64,000 bases of DNA, from NCBI RefSeq assembly GCF_001661345.1, contig NW_017962921.1:248001-312000 (forward strand). The letters are read 5' to 3'. The stretch is from Ascoidea rubescens DSM 1968. Taxonomy: Eukaryota; Ascomycota; Saccharomycetes; Ascoideales; Ascoideaceae. The notes below the pieces were generated by a model. The model saw nothing but the letters and a program-made list of their open reading frames with translations. It was not told the origin of the DNA and did no database searches. Shown piece after piece: positions 1-13,400 of the stretch (position 1 is the first letter of the stretch; each line of letters opens with the position of its first letter). The translations under genes were made by a program, and so were the position numbers.

Positions 1-3000
1 AATATTGATTGAATGAATGAGTCAGTTGTCTATCGTTTGCTCCAGAGAATCAGTCCAACAGGTAAGAAAGATTCATGTTCCGCGGCATTTTAACGAATAG
101 CACTATCAATTAGGCTAGCTTAATCAGCAGAGATATACTCCCGAATGAATAGTTCCTTTCATTTCTGAGGATTTGAAATGTGTAATTCGCTTGGAACCGA
201 TAAACAACTTTCAAACTTGCTTAATGCTCATTTAATATTGTTACGAGTGTATCCATATTTGGTAAGGTATTCATTTTTATCAACGAACTTGAACCTAGGT
301 TGATGTGAATCTGTGACTAATTATATTCGGAGTAGAGACGCAAATCATTTGGCAATTCCTTTGCGGTTAACAATCATAAATGATGTCTTTTCTCACCCTC
401 AGCAATAATCACACAGTCATTTTAAATTGAGAATATGCTGGTTTTATCAGAGCATTGTAACCATTTTCAGTCAGTTTGACAAGACTAATGAATATTATTG
501 GTCAAAATGCAATAGGCAAGTCATTACAAAAATTTATTCAAGAATCACTAACGGTCTTTTCAGCGGTACAAATGTCACCACCACTGACACGTTTCACTAT
601 TACTTTTCCAATTTTTGATCAGTTTATAAATCAACGCTGATTACAGCATGAGTTGTTTTACCTGCATCAAGACCATTTCGAAAAAGAGAATGATCTTCAA
701 TTACATTAAATACTTTCAATTTGATGTTAACCCATGCCCAATAGCAGCTTTGACGGACTCAGATCCTACACTCACTTGAATCATGTATTAGCACTGAAAT
801 CGTTTAGCTTTCAGCAACTTTAACTGTAATATCCAAAGCAGTCGCTGATGAATGATTTCACTTTAGTGATCAATATTAGTTCCTTCAAACTCAATGCTCA
901 GTTTGGTTAATATTCATAAATTCGTCATCTGCTCCATTTTATTAGTTAATTAATATCTCAGAATATGACTTCGATTGATAAAAATTCCATTGCATTTTAT
1001 CAAAAAATGCGTTGCAAGACATTCGATTGTGTGTCAGATATTTTGCAGCGTTATCTTCTTCCAACTCAAGAAGAGCAGAAAAAGGTGCAATAGTTCAATA
1101 TCCTGACTAGCCAAACCCATATCATGCAACTACGCTTTAATATTTTTTTTATTAATACAATAATTTACGGATTTATTATGCTTCTGAAGGTGTTAATCTT
1201 TTGAAAATTGCCGAAAATCCCACATTTTCGATTAACTTTATTGAGTACTCAAATAGCGTTGTCTCCTTCAAAATTTGAGACAAATTTGGATTTACAATCA
1301 CATTTGATTGGTTGATCAATAATACCGGCAATTCGTTTGAAGTAAGAATGACTTCAGTGTCAGCAATGAAACCCATCAAGTTATTGTGATCTGGTTTCTT
1401 GAAGAACATAATAGATTTGGCAAACCATCTTTCAAACAACACCCATGCATCACCAATCGGTAGGCTATGAATCACCATTGATTGATTGCGCATATTCATT
1501 TTTGCAAAGTTACTGATCCCAATAATCAATTTGGAAGCTATTTTATCATTCTGAAGAAGACACTGCAGGATTTCATAAAATTTGAAATTGCAAGAAATGA
1601 AATACTAAAAAATGGAAATCATTAATTCAATTGTGGGTACAATGTATATCCATGGTCCCTTTAATCTCATTTTTATATTGAAAATCTTCCGATAGTTGAA
1701 GAAAGTACTTGAATCAACAAAGAATGTTCTAGGACTTCTGCGCACAAACACGAACCAATGCTAAAAGCATAACGTGTCCAACGTTTAAAATGCAAATTAT
1801 GAAATTTAACAAACGCTTTCTTGAAATTCCAGGCATTCAACCAACAGAACATATTCATTTATAGCGTCATATAACATGATTCTTTCATTGTTTTAACACT
1901 CCTGCAGAGCGTTCGAGCTCGAAGCTTAAATAATTTTTAGTAAGATTAGATAATTGACCGAGCAAAAAATTGAGTATCTTTAACAGAAGGGAGTTATCAA
2001 ATGATAGTTTCAACAATTATAGCGCTGACGAATAAAATTATGTCATTATTCTTGGAAATTATTACCTGTAAAACTCAAGCTGATGTATTCTGGGTAAGTT
2101 GAATTGGTTTGTTCAGTAATTGTAAATGGAAAACATTCTAGCTAGTAAAGCTGCTCTCTCTCACTGGCTGATGCTATTCATCATTGAAAATACAACTCAA
2201 TTGTTGAGAAATATTAATTGATGCCAAGTAATGGAACATATAGTATTTGGTTTGCCACATCATCCTAATCAGATATCTGGTGAATTCATCAAAGCATCAT
2301 CAAAGTGGTGCTTTCTGTGGCTTCGAATATGTTTGGGAAAGGAGACCAGTTGCTTATCCATTTGCTTATAATGGTATTTAACCAAATCGTAATGATTTCA
2401 GACTTCTTGACAATCAGAATAGGCAAATGAAATATATCCTTCTCTGAATATACCTCTGCACCTAACGGTTGTTAAAGCAAGTGATTAGGCAAGAGACAAC
2501 TGCACAATAGTAGATAAAGTGGCTCCTTCACGATGTTAAATGGTAACCATTTTTCATCGCTGTTAGCAAATCAATCTGTTGAGCGCGCTCCCAGCAACGA
2601 CAGCTGAGATTCTTTCATTAACTGAAGTAATAATAAGGGAAATAATCTTTCATAACTAATTACAAGTGGTATAACTACCGGTGGCACTCGATAATCGATA
2701 TTGCGGAAATCCATTCTGTTTGAGACTATTGTTCTATCTTTCCACTGACAATCGATCTAATGATGAAGAAGTTTTAGTTCTGTGTATTTCAGACTATATT
2801 TGCTGAAAGGAAACGAAAATTAGTTATATCGAGACAAAAACCTGTGTCGCTGCAATTTATAACATGTTAGTTGATACGGCAGCATTTCAAGTTTATTTTA
2901 AAGCATAGAATTAATTTTATTTTATTTCGTTAATAAATTATCTAAATTACAATTTAGCTGCAAGTAGAAAAATCAAATTTAACTATCTTCCAAGTTTCGA

Positions 3001-6000
3001 TTTTTTACTATTGTATATTCCCTATTCAATTAACAGGTGCAAAGCAGTTTTGATCTTCTAAATTTCCACTGTCCTGCCTTTAAAAATAAATAGTTTCTTG
3101 ACTATTTTCACTAATATATGATTAATATTTTTCTATTTTTTTTGTTAAAGAATTTGAAATTCTTGACTCAAAATTTACAGATTTCTAGTAAAAGTGATTT
3201 GATCTTGACCTTAGAGATTTGTTATATTATGGTTACAGATATTCAATTGAAAAGTTTTATGATCTGAAGATTTCATATGATTCTTTTCTTGAATTCCTCC
3301 TTATTGAAAATTGCGTTTTTATTGCCAGCCATTTTTGGTTACATATTCTCCAGGCTTTTCTTCCCTCAACTTTATTACTAATATGTGATATAAATAGCAC
3401 TGATCAGTTATCATTAAGATGGATCGTTTCTATCCGGTAGCCAAAGAAGACCTGATAGAAGAAAACTATTAAAACCACAACGAAAATTAGTTTAATTCCA
3501 ATACATTACAAGTATATCCCATATCAGATAATGAAAGTACATTAGAGTTTCAGAGAATTGAGATTATTCCGATTTAAATTTCAACTGTAAGGCAAAATAC
3601 TATTGAATATGATTTCAGTGCAACGCGAATGTCGTTCCAAATTATATGACATAGCAGCATGAATTTCAAAGGGAAGATCGCAGGCAAATTATCACCAAGC
3701 AGCCTATCCATCTAAAATTCCAGATGTTCCTTCAAATTAGATTCAACTGCTGTTTGCCAGTTCAAAGATGTGCCGCAACTAAATGGAGACAGGAACATTT
3801 CAATCAATTTACTTTCTAATTATGTAACTCGAAATTATCCGTCACTCCATACAACCAATAACGTTTTTGACGATAGATTTTGACTGATAATAGTATATCC
3901 ATTGGCACTATTAGGGCCAGTGGGATGTTTGACAGTCGACATAATTTTCTCACTTTACAAAAGTAGTGAAATGAACAAATGGATTCCCATCTCTGCCATG
4001 AACTTCAATTATCTCCGAGAGAATACAATCCTTCAAAATTGTCTTGGACGATTCATGAATCCGCTGATATCGCAACCTCAATGTAATTTTTACGCGACTA
4101 TATCGCCTCCTTTAAATGTTTCACAATTCATAAATGGAATTCTAACTTTGGCTGACCATATTTTTTCTTCGCCCACAATTTTGTGCCCATTCGACTTTAT
4201 AATGTATTTATTTAATTTTATATGTACTGACTTCCATATATTAACTTATTAGTTATAAAAAATAATAAGAAAACATATATGGGAACAGAACGACTTCAAT
4301 AAGTTAGAAATAAACTGCAAATGCATCTATAAACACCAACTTATAACAATTAATGAAGTACGTTCAGATTCAAAAGTCTAATGCGATTTCAATTTTTCTC
4401 TCATATATTTGATTGATACATCTATGCTGCCTGAATCGGAGGACAAAGAATTTATTTCAAGGACGTTGCTTAATATAATGAGAACTTCACAACGATAGCC
4501 CTCGAAGGTCGTTTTAACTCTCGAATGCGGTGAATTGACCGCGATTGAGTAACTCGCTCAATTTCCGTCAATTGCAAGTGCTGGCTCACACCGGTTTGCC
4601 TGTGGTGACTCAATAAACTGCTGCAACAACAACTAATTTAATGGTAGATTACGCAGATAGAGTATATATTATCCATAGGGGTTGTATCCCCGCAAGTTGT
4701 AGCAGTATTGCTAAGAGAGTCAATGAAGCTTTGCCGCTTGAATTGATGGTTGATTACCAACCTTAATTGTTTTGACATGACGCTGTATTACGGAGTTAGC
4801 GCACTTGCTGTCAGGAGTCGAAACAACTTGCGCTTTCACTGGAGCTGATTTCAAGAAGTTTGATTAAATGTGTTAAAGGCTTATTCACTGACTTGATATA
4901 ATTTTCTTTTCTGTTCCAATTGAAAAGATCGATAGCATTGCCGCTTTCGTCATTCTTTTTCTTTATTTTCATGTTTGCCAAAACATTTATAATCTTCAAC
5001 GTACCTAGTCCGCAAAATATGTTCTTTATTGATCGGACAAAAGATTGATTATGTTGGTTTTAAACATTTTGTTCAATTTGCCTATCAAGAACAAACTTCT
5101 TTTTCATCATTTTGTTGGTCATTATTTTATTTTCCTATTTTAATTGTTTCTTCATTTCCGATAGTGTCGCTTAGTTTCCTATTTGGTAATTTTGTATATT
5201 TTGATATTTCTACATTTAATAGAGGTTTGAAAAGCGTTTGAAGTAACTCAACTATATCCTACGTCGTAGATCTAACTGAATGTAATATCTGTCAAACAGC
5301 TAACATCCAGTGAGGCCAATCGTACCACTGATAGTGGCAAGATCGTCACCAGGATTCTACCTACCGCAGTTCTTTTTCTTTACCATTGATATTATTTCAT
5401 CTTGTTTTACAAAGTTAAGATCACCGCACTTTACTGGGAGATGACACAAAATTGTGATGGCGCATCAACAAACTTATAATCAATCGACTTGCTCTCATAT
5501 CCGATCGTTTAAATAATTGTACGGTCATTAATCTTTCATGATTGGATTAATGTATACGGCTGCAACGAGCTCAGTTCAATTACGTGACGATCCAATTTGC
5601 AATTCCCCACAACTTGCCGCGTTGCCATGCGAGATCCGCTTTCTACAGTAATGGCAGACCTAACTTTGGACCGATGATCTTCAATTCTTCTCTCTACTAG
5701 CAACTCAGAAGTATTTTTCCACAAGAAGTACCAAGTGCTGACTTCTTTCTTATTTTCATTTTGATTTTCCTCATCTATTCAATATTCAAAAAAATGAAAA
5801 TGATGATCGTCAGCTACTTTTCATCGTACAGGTTTATAAATCCGATAAATAGTTGATGAAGTCAAATTTACCATTTCTGATAAAGTTAGGTTGAGATCCT
5901 CCTTCAGGTTATCATTCAGTTCTTTGCAATATGTCACCGGTCTGCTTCGTGACGGTCCGTGATTTGACCCAGCTAATGATAAAGAAGCCTGCGGATCAGT

Positions 6001-6480
6001 TCTACGTCTTTTCGTCATTCGTAGTTTTTGACCCAATTATTTTAACACGGATTTTATAGAACAGCATACGAGGAACATTTCAATAGCTCACCAGCAAGAA
6101 TGTCATGCTTTAATGTATCCTTTTACAATTAGCTATGGGGCTTGGTGATTCAATTTCCAACCGGTATAACTGAGTGTGACGGCTCAAGACTTTAAAAATG
6201 GAGTTGTTATTGTTGCTGTGGATCTTAAGTTACACGGTGATACGGATTTTTGCGGCTGTATTACCCTCAGTTTCCATCGAAACACGAACCCTTTCTCCTT
6301 TAACGTAGGAGTTGATAAGCAAAAATGCAATGGACATAAATAAATTTTTAGGATGGTCAAGGCCTACGGTCCGGCTGGGGGAAAATCTAGAAGAATTCCG
6401 ACTGGACCTCGTTCCAATGAAAAAGGCAAAATATATTATTAAACGAAAATGAACAAAAATACTGTGCTTGATCTGTCATG
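1..6480. other. No recognisable gene; degenerate DNA
   Basis: I see no supportable gene, RNA gene or conserved domain here. The longest open stretches (about 117 codons on the minus strand near 1.18-1.53 kb, and 116 codons on the plus strand near 3.90-4.25 kb) start at TTG rather than ATG and resemble nothing I know. Positions 1-4,400 look more AT-rich than the following retroelement zone; this is a visual impression, not a computed value. It may be an older, more decayed part of the same retroelement cluster, but no reverse transcriptase, integrase or LTR signal could be picked out. Confidence 0.5.
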
Positions 6481-6488
6481 TTCTAAAA

Positions 6489-6660
6489 GCAAGTGAGCCT
6501 CCCGGATATCCACATTTGGTGCCTTAGGATCTGTAACCGGTCGTTACCGGTGAGACTTGCTTGCTAGACAGTTGCCATTGAATACGGCTGGCGATTTCCT
6601 TCTCATTCAATTTGCATCTTTGATTTTGACATTAATCTATTATCATGGATTAGCCACAGC
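6489..6660 (+). repeat. 5' LTR of decayed copia-type element P1
   Basis: The start (AGTGAGCCTCCCGGA, from about 6,491) aligns by eye with the other LTR starts at 14,365, 19,094 and 42,887. No polypurine tract precedes it, as expected for a 5' LTR. It ends just before a primer-binding-site-like sequence, GGGTTACTAGCC, at 6,661. The length of about 172 bp matches the other LTRs measured between start and primer site. Confidence 0.6.
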
Positions 6661-6672
6661 GGGTTACTAGCC
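6661..6672 (+). other. Primer-binding site resembling half-tRNA(iMet) type
   Basis: GGGTTACTAGCC differs at two adjacent positions from GGGTTATGAGCC, the complement of the anticodon arm of yeast initiator tRNA-Met. Ty5 and Drosophila copia prime from this half-tRNA. Related, more decayed sequences lie at the same place in P2 (about 14,543), M3 (about 24,035-24,050, minus strand) and M1 (about 33,592-33,604, minus strand). It is followed in each by a similar leader containing TGCTCGC or a variant. Confidence 0.55.
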
Positions 6673-8577
6673 AAATCGAAAATCTTTGCTCGCAACAATC
6701 AAAGCAACCAATATTTTCTGGTACTTTCTCATCTTGAGTTTGGACTTCATTTTGAAACCCCCTCAGCTCGGTTCGTTGATTCAAGCGTTTGGCAAAAGAA
6801 CTGGTGGTTTTGATGAACAAGATAATTGCGAGAACAATAATGCAGCATTAACTTTGATTTGCCTTACTGTAGGTTCCGTCGGATTAGCTGCTGCTGTCTT
6901 GAAAAATGTGCTATGAATTGGAGAGTATGGCCGATGAGTATTAGCAATTTTGGAAAGCCATTATTGTACTTCTAGCGCTCCAACTGTTATTATTATGACC
7001 AGCTCACCTACTTCCTTAAATGGCAAACCGCATTACCTAATAAAAAGGATTTTAATGAATTTCTTAACCAGATATATTGCTTCATTCTGAAGAATTAGAA
7101 TGCTAAACGAGTTCCCGCCTTTTCTATGTTGCTTCAGTTTCGACCACAAACAACACTGAAGGAGCTCATAGTCAATTTAGAGAGTCTCACAAAATTACGT
7201 TGGCTGACGAAACGGATTTGGCCAAGTATCAAGGTGAGAATGCTATTCTAGGCAGGATAGCAACATTGGCGCTACTGACTTTCGCCGAGGAATCATCGAA
7301 AAAGCGGAAAGAGAAACAATTATCTTGTTGTCGTTGTAACCAGATAAATCATTAGCTACCTGAGAGATTGCCACCTCCGGCAGCACTTCCAGGCTTCTGA
7401 GTCCCAGTAAAAGCATTCGCGGTCCTCCCCTGTCTAGATAATAAAAACCTGGACGAGTAGCTTTTGCGCTTGTCGTTGAGGGTTCCTGGCAAGCTTTTTC
7501 TAACGCCAAATATTTTCATGTTGTTCAGATAGATCGTAACAGAGCATTGCTGCCACCTGATCGATCATTGATCTCGATGCAGATTCAGGCTGTCTTACAA
7601 CAATTGGTAACATGTTTCGAATTGGTGGATGATTATTTATTTTTCTCCAAGTTCCTTGTACTGAAATTCTCATATCCGTTTTTTCCAGTACAGCGAAACC
7701 GGTATTGAATTCATTCCAAGATGATTGTCTTTATCTAAAGTCGTTTGTGCTAGTGACGAAAGACCTTCACTATCATATAAATGACTTGTTGCAATACGTT
7801 CTGCAGCCGCTATAACTTGAAAATGAAGAAACAGCATTGGCGATTTTGGAGAAACTAATGATACGTCAGTAGCCACGATTCTCTCATTTTGGCTGCTAGC
7901 TGTCTAAAATGCCAGTTTGGTCAAATAGAAAACTGGAACACAATTATTAGGTAGTGATGCACTAAGAAGAACGCCGATGCCATTGATATGCTTCTCAAAG
8001 TACTTCATGGGCAGCGCACAATTGATGCTCCTGACGATAATGGTAATTTTTATACCTGAAAAGATGAACGCTCACCGCTTGTTGTTGCTGACGCAATTGG
8101 TTCATTTTGCCCCAATTTGTTCCTGTTCATTTGCAGCTGGCCGGACGAATCTTCAAATCGAAATCTCTTAACATTCGTTGCCTACCATAGCTCCCGCAGG
8201 GAGTTCTTACAACTGGTTTGCTTCGCGTTGTTTAAATGATTTAGCGACGCAGATTGAATCAAGCATCGGATGTCCGCTATTTGCCAAATTTATCACAACG
8301 AATCTGCTGCCCGCCTGGAACATCGAAATGCAACATCTGTGTGAAAAACCTTAAAAGAGCAAATGATTGGTCACTACGTGCGAAGCATAGCTGCGCTGAT
8401 TACCCGATTCATATCGTAATTGATTTTCTGCGATTCGTGGATCTTTGTTCACTGCAAGTTACGAATTTTTTATGGAAAACACCTGCCGTCGCTATGTTGT
8501 GCTTTCCTGCATTTGCAGATCATGCGATAACTGCTAAACGTACTAGGCAACCCAAGTATGTTCATTCATGTGTCGTT
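6673..8577 (+). pseudogene. P1 gag and following region, decayed copia-type element
   Basis: This is a plus-strand internal region after the P1 LTR. The gag-like part includes an YGR...L motif also seen in P2 and P3. A decayed zinc knuckle (CCRCNQINH) lies near 7.32 kb. Stops and frame changes are frequent. The copy is truncated: the minus-oriented LTR of M0 begins near 8,578 and no plus-strand reverse transcriptase follows. Confidence 0.5.
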
Positions 8578-8749
8578 TAGTGTTCTAGCAAAATCGGATA
8601 TCACACATATAATTAGAGAAAAATCAAAAACGAACATGGAATGATTTGGGCGTTTGATCTATTGGCATCACTCCCGAATCACGGGCCGAGACAAGGAAGC
8701 TTCCTCAGGAACGGAAAAGGCAATGTAGAGATGTAGGCGGTTTTTAATA
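8578..8749 (-). repeat. 3' LTR of decayed element M0
   Basis: The right edge (AGGCGGTTTTTAATAG then CCCC) aligns with the edges of the M1 and M2 LTRs. Those read GGGCGGCCCACAACAG then CCC in M1, for example. The left edge is set only by the common LTR length of about 172 bp. The tRNA-like repeat and RNase H block follow at the expected distances to the right. Confidence 0.5.
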
Positions 8750-8819
8750 GCCCCATGGTTGCAGTAATCAAACCTCAATGCATCAAGTGAATGTGGTGGA
8801 ACATTGAACTCTTCCTGCG

Positions 8820-8935
8820 AACGGCAGCTCATATTTGCAAAACAGAGGCTAATTGTGAGACACATCCAAAAAGGCCAGAGATCCGCCCAAGGGCGCAGTG
8901 GAAAGGGATTGTAATCAAACGACGGCTCTGCAAAG
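8820..8935 (+). repeat. tRNA-like repeat T1, antisense to element M0
   Basis: This is one of six related blocks between the RNase H end and the 3' LTR of the copia-type copies. It contains TGTGAGACACAT, then ATCCGCCCAAGGGCGCAGTGGA and a B-box-like GGGATTGTAATCAAA, then a tail CTCTGCAAAGAAAAC. All parts align with T2-T6. The AGACA motif sits about 108 bp from the LTR edge, against 114-116 bp in the other five. It is too decayed to be a working tRNA gene. Confidence 0.5.
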
Positions 8936-9669
8936 AAAACCTCTTTAAGGTGAAAGAATTTTGCAATTTCAAATACTGGTTTTTCCGTTAGATTAGAAAA
9001 GAGTCTCAAACAATTCAACCAAAATGTCCTCAGAAAATCTGTTTCAAATGCGTCAAGATATTTGCTTGTAAGCTCGCCAATTCATCAATGCAACATCTTA
9101 ATATTTTGAAGCCGAGTTTAGGGTGAGGTCATCGGTTCGTAAAAGAAATGAAATCCAATCATTAGTCGCTGATTAAAGAAAATAATAATCGAAGAAAATG
9201 GTTTTTAAAACCAAGTAGTGCGTCAAAACATTTATGGCACTTAGCATGCTTAACATGATCGTATATTACGATCAAATTACAACTCGAAAAGAGTGATGAG
9301 CTTCACAGCTCCTCTAACGACAGTGAAACAATACGGCAGCACGTTCAACAACAAAACAAACCGACAACGATAATCACATTAGATGAATATATCTGCGCCA
9401 ACAACCAAAAAATAAACACAAATTGAATCATCTAAACAATTAATTGAAATGCATGAACAGCAGAAATTTGCGCCTTGGACAATCTTTTGTCACCACTAGA
9501 TGTTGTATTCGCTGCGGCAAGAGTAAAGGCAAAAGTTATATATTTGCCATAGAAAATAACTGTCGATTGAATGATCAAAACGGTTTCTGTAAATCATAGA
9601 ATGCTTCTCGAAGTTAACCTCTGAAATGATACACATTTGAAAATCCACGTTCATACTATGTCCCAAAAT

Positions 9670-12600
9670 ATATGACTGCTATAATGAGAATTGGAGCTTC
9701 AAAATGCACCTTTTCTAATGAAGTGATCTCTGCGGTCCAAGTCAGCAAAGCAACTAATGCCTGCATTTTTGCGTTCCAATATGCGGGCATTTAACTTATT
9801 AGAGATATATATCCTCCTACTATTCTTTGATCGGCCAAGTCTACCTCCCCAAACAGCGCGAGTGATTCAAAGCTACTCAACGGATGTTGGAGATTCCTAA
9901 AGCAAAATAGTGCTTGAATTGTGAGAATCATCACTATCTATTTAGTACCAGCCAGGAGGATCAAGCCCCGTGCGCTGAGATGTCAGCCGAGAAACCTCAC
10001 AGCAAACGCTTTATTTCCACAAAAGCCGCTTGAATGAAATCCAACGTACCAAAAATTCATTTCTAGTCAGATCAATCATCACGATCTAATGAAGATCCAT
10101 CTGTCTCAAGTCGCACGTTGAAAAGATTCAAAAAAATTCATGTGCCAGCCAAACAGCCCAATTCATCTCAGAACCTTAATGCAGCAGCTGATCAAAGTCT
10201 CCATGAACGGAAAGAAGCTTTTGTCGTTAAGAACTGCAGGAAATGGAAGAAATTAACCAAGGATTAGCTTTTGACTATTATTTTGTGCAATCATAAATGG
10301 TATGGAATGCCAGCGTTGAACGTTGCATGTCAGAATTCGCAAATACCAAGATGATTTACATATCTTCAGGACATGCCGCTGTGTTTGGGTTCTAAAGCCA
10401 CAACGGATTTCTCCCTGCGGTGCATTAACGAAGCGCAAAGAATTAAAGAGCATTGATGAGTGTCTTATACCACCGAAGTGGAAGTTGTGTGAGAGCCTCA
10501 ATTGATTTGTGCTATATCAAGCTTTTCAGTGAGTATTACACAATGGCACACTGAATGACGTCGTTTCATGAAAACTTCAGCGACCGTATCACAATGAAAG
10601 ATAATTCTGTGCGATTTCAGTTTATGAATCCCGAATTGCACTATTGCGACAGAATCAGAATGGGTTGTGGCAAATCCGTACTTGATTTCTGATTTACCTG
10701 TTTTGTTACTATCATCCATTTCCTCGACTTTGAAATCCTCGAGCGACCTCCTTCGCTGTGCAAAGATCGCGACATGTAACAATTTCTTGGAAGACATCTA
10801 CAGTTATCAGTACTCTCTTTTACAAAGCCGAGCATGATTCAAAATGATTTTATGATTATCACTTTTTTCTTGAACATCTTATTTAAATTCGATTTTTCAT
10901 ATTCTTCTGGAGCAGCCATTCCATCTGCAACTCCTCTTATAAGAGACGCAGGCCAATTTGCAAAAAGAATTCGGTTGTTAATTGTAAATCTGCGATCAGT
11001 TCAAAACAACTGAAGTACGTTCTCAATGGCATCAACTTCTAGTGGTCAAACTTATTTGCTACTCAAACAAATAGGACGTCCTCATCACCTACGGTGTTTC
11101 GCCCTATCTGATTCGCAATGATAGACTGCGCATCAAATCCAACATGCTCAACATTGTTGCACATTACTCTATTTGGCAAGTCAACTTGGAAGGGGTGCCA
11201 CCAAGTCGTTATCAGCTTCTCTCAAAGAAGAACCGTTGATCTCTGTATTTATTACTGCGTCATCCACTTGAAGATCAGCATCAAACACTTCAGCTAAGAC
11301 TGAGTCTCCCATAGAAGCTGGCTGTCGTGCCAAACGCTGAAGCATCATATGCCTTTTGTTGTCAAAATCGTTGCATGACTTCCGTTGGTTTGCGGCATCT
11401 TTCAATGATTTTCTACTAACGTAAGCGAATGCAGTTGTTCTGCGGCGTTCAAAAGTTCATCACACCAACGATTGTTAAGCAACACTTTTCTATAAGTGAG
11501 AAGACCAATTAGAGAGTCACTCGATTGAGTGGCAACCTTCTCTGCGTTACTTGATTGCAATGCAGCACAAGTTGGTCAATAGCAGCCGTTTCACCAGCTG
11601 AGTGGCACTTTTAGACAATGCCATAATATTAATTAATTGTTTTAAACAGTCTGCTTCATTCGATGACGAAATAGGGCTCGAAATTGCAATCGTCACCCGG
11701 TCTTGATATAACCAGTTTGAACGGCAAATGCTCCTGAAATCTGCGCCAAGTAAATGGACAGTTGACTGCGGTTCCGATCCATTTCAAATACAGGTCGTGG
11801 AATACAACAAGAAATTATCTGCCAGTGCTTATCCAATGGCAAAGGGTGTTCCAATCAATCATTAGTTTGTGTGAATCCACAACATCAGCTTTGATATCCT
11901 CTTGGTGATAAAGAGTTCATCCAACGGAGCAAGCGTGGCTGCCTTCAAAATATAGACTGAAGCCAAAAGAGTTAGGGCAGAAGAATCTATTTGTTTTTTC
12001 GATTCATCTCAGCGAACATTTGCGAATTGAATCTCCTCCTGCTCATCTGATTCCATGCTAGAAAAAGAGAGAAGGAACTGCATAAGAAAGTACCCTGAAA
12101 CCGAATGCCTGTTTGAATTCTAGCAATCTGCGCATAGATCATTTAGCATTTGGTGACCATACTCCTGAGAGGCTTGAAAGAACCGTATTTTGATCTCTTG
12201 CCGCCAACGAAATGATTGTTCTCATCGGGCGACTTCAGTTGTATGACCTCCAACGAGTTCGATTTTCATCTCAGTTGTGTGGCGGCCATGCTTTCATGTC
12301 GTTTTCAGCGCATTAAACTTTTATTTCTGCATCCACATCTTGCTTCGATTAATCCAAAACCCTCATTAGGCGGCTTGAGATACACTGACTGCTCCTAGTA
12401 TCTCAGGGAGATATATCTCATCCCCCTACAGCGACCGGAATAACATCACTTCAGATGCTGCACTCATACTGCAAAAGATCTACAATTCAAATCACTGGAT
12501 ATCGCCGATCAAAATAACAGACTTAATGACACCAGTTCATATGAAGATGTTCAAAAAGCTGTCAATCACAAACACATATATTATCCTGAACATCGTGCAT

Positions 12601-13400
12601 GCACAATTCATTTAGATGGTATTGCAGATATTTGCGGTGGTGCATGTTCAACAATTATCCATCTATCTAGGCCCAAAAGAGTTCCTGAGGATGATGTTGC
12701 TGACGTTGGACACTTACGTGAATGGTTGATAAATTGTTCAATGGAGTTCGTTGAAAACTGATTCCTTTGGACGAATATTGGTTCAACCCATATTGCCACT
12801 GCTTCCGTTTAACAAGCTGTTCTTACGAAGTGTTCAACGTTGCCTGGCACTTGAAGTACAGGGCAATAGATTAGAACCTCATTATGAATTTGGTTGGTGA
12901 TCTTGCTGTAGGAAGCCCAGTGAGCCGGCGTTCGGAGGGTGCCATGCAGAGTGGCACAACATGCAGCAACTAACATTTCAAATCCGTCACTAGCAGCAGA
13001 AAATGAAATTTGGTTAATGCAACTCTTCTTACTGAACCAAACTGAGTCCAGAAAATTTGTAAGAATATGTGAGACATCTTCTTGCATTTGCTGCCTCAGA
13101 TGCACTCCGGGTTCCTCAAATGAATGTGACATCGGCTTTTCCATATGGTATCATTGGTCATTAAATTGAAATCAAATACGCTGGTGAACTTCCCAATTTT
13201 CAGTATCCTCTAAAAGATTGAAAAATAAAGTGATCAATTCATTTTTCCAACAATATGTTCGTTTTGGATTTCATAGATGCAAGGTGGTCTCAAATTGTTT
13301 CGGATTTACTGGAGCACTCCCAAGCAACTCAAACAACTTTTACCAAACTTAAAGCACCTCGGCATGTTAATGATATCAGTCTAGGATTCCATTAATGCCA
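9670..13400 (-). pseudogene. M0 pol remnant: RNase H and reverse transcriptase of a copia element
   Basis: Reading right to left on the minus strand, a reverse transcriptase stretch lies at about 10,500-10,800. Palm and fingers remnants follow at 10,253-10,501, including FVNAPQGE and VLKICKSSWYLR. These match the copia motifs for 'xQPxGF' and 'xxKLxKSLYGLKQ'. The RNase H motif WNAKMQALVALLTWTAE lies at about 9,720-9,780. Integrase and gag should lie at about 11.4-13 kb by analogy with M1 but are not clearly legible. The 5' LTR, expected near 13.4-13.6 kb, was not found. Stops and frameshifts occur throughout. Confidence 0.6.

Noticed and set aside
1176-1529. 117-codon open stretch on the minus strand
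   Set aside because: It starts at TTG, has no family match, no promoter-like context and lies in gene-free decayed DNA.
3902-4252. 116-codon open stretch on the plus strand
   Set aside because: It starts at TTG, resembles no known protein and is within chance length for AT-rich DNA in a region without genes.
5029-5241. 70-codon Phe-rich open stretch
   Set aside because: Hydrophobic composition comes from T-rich DNA; there is no conserved motif or homologue.
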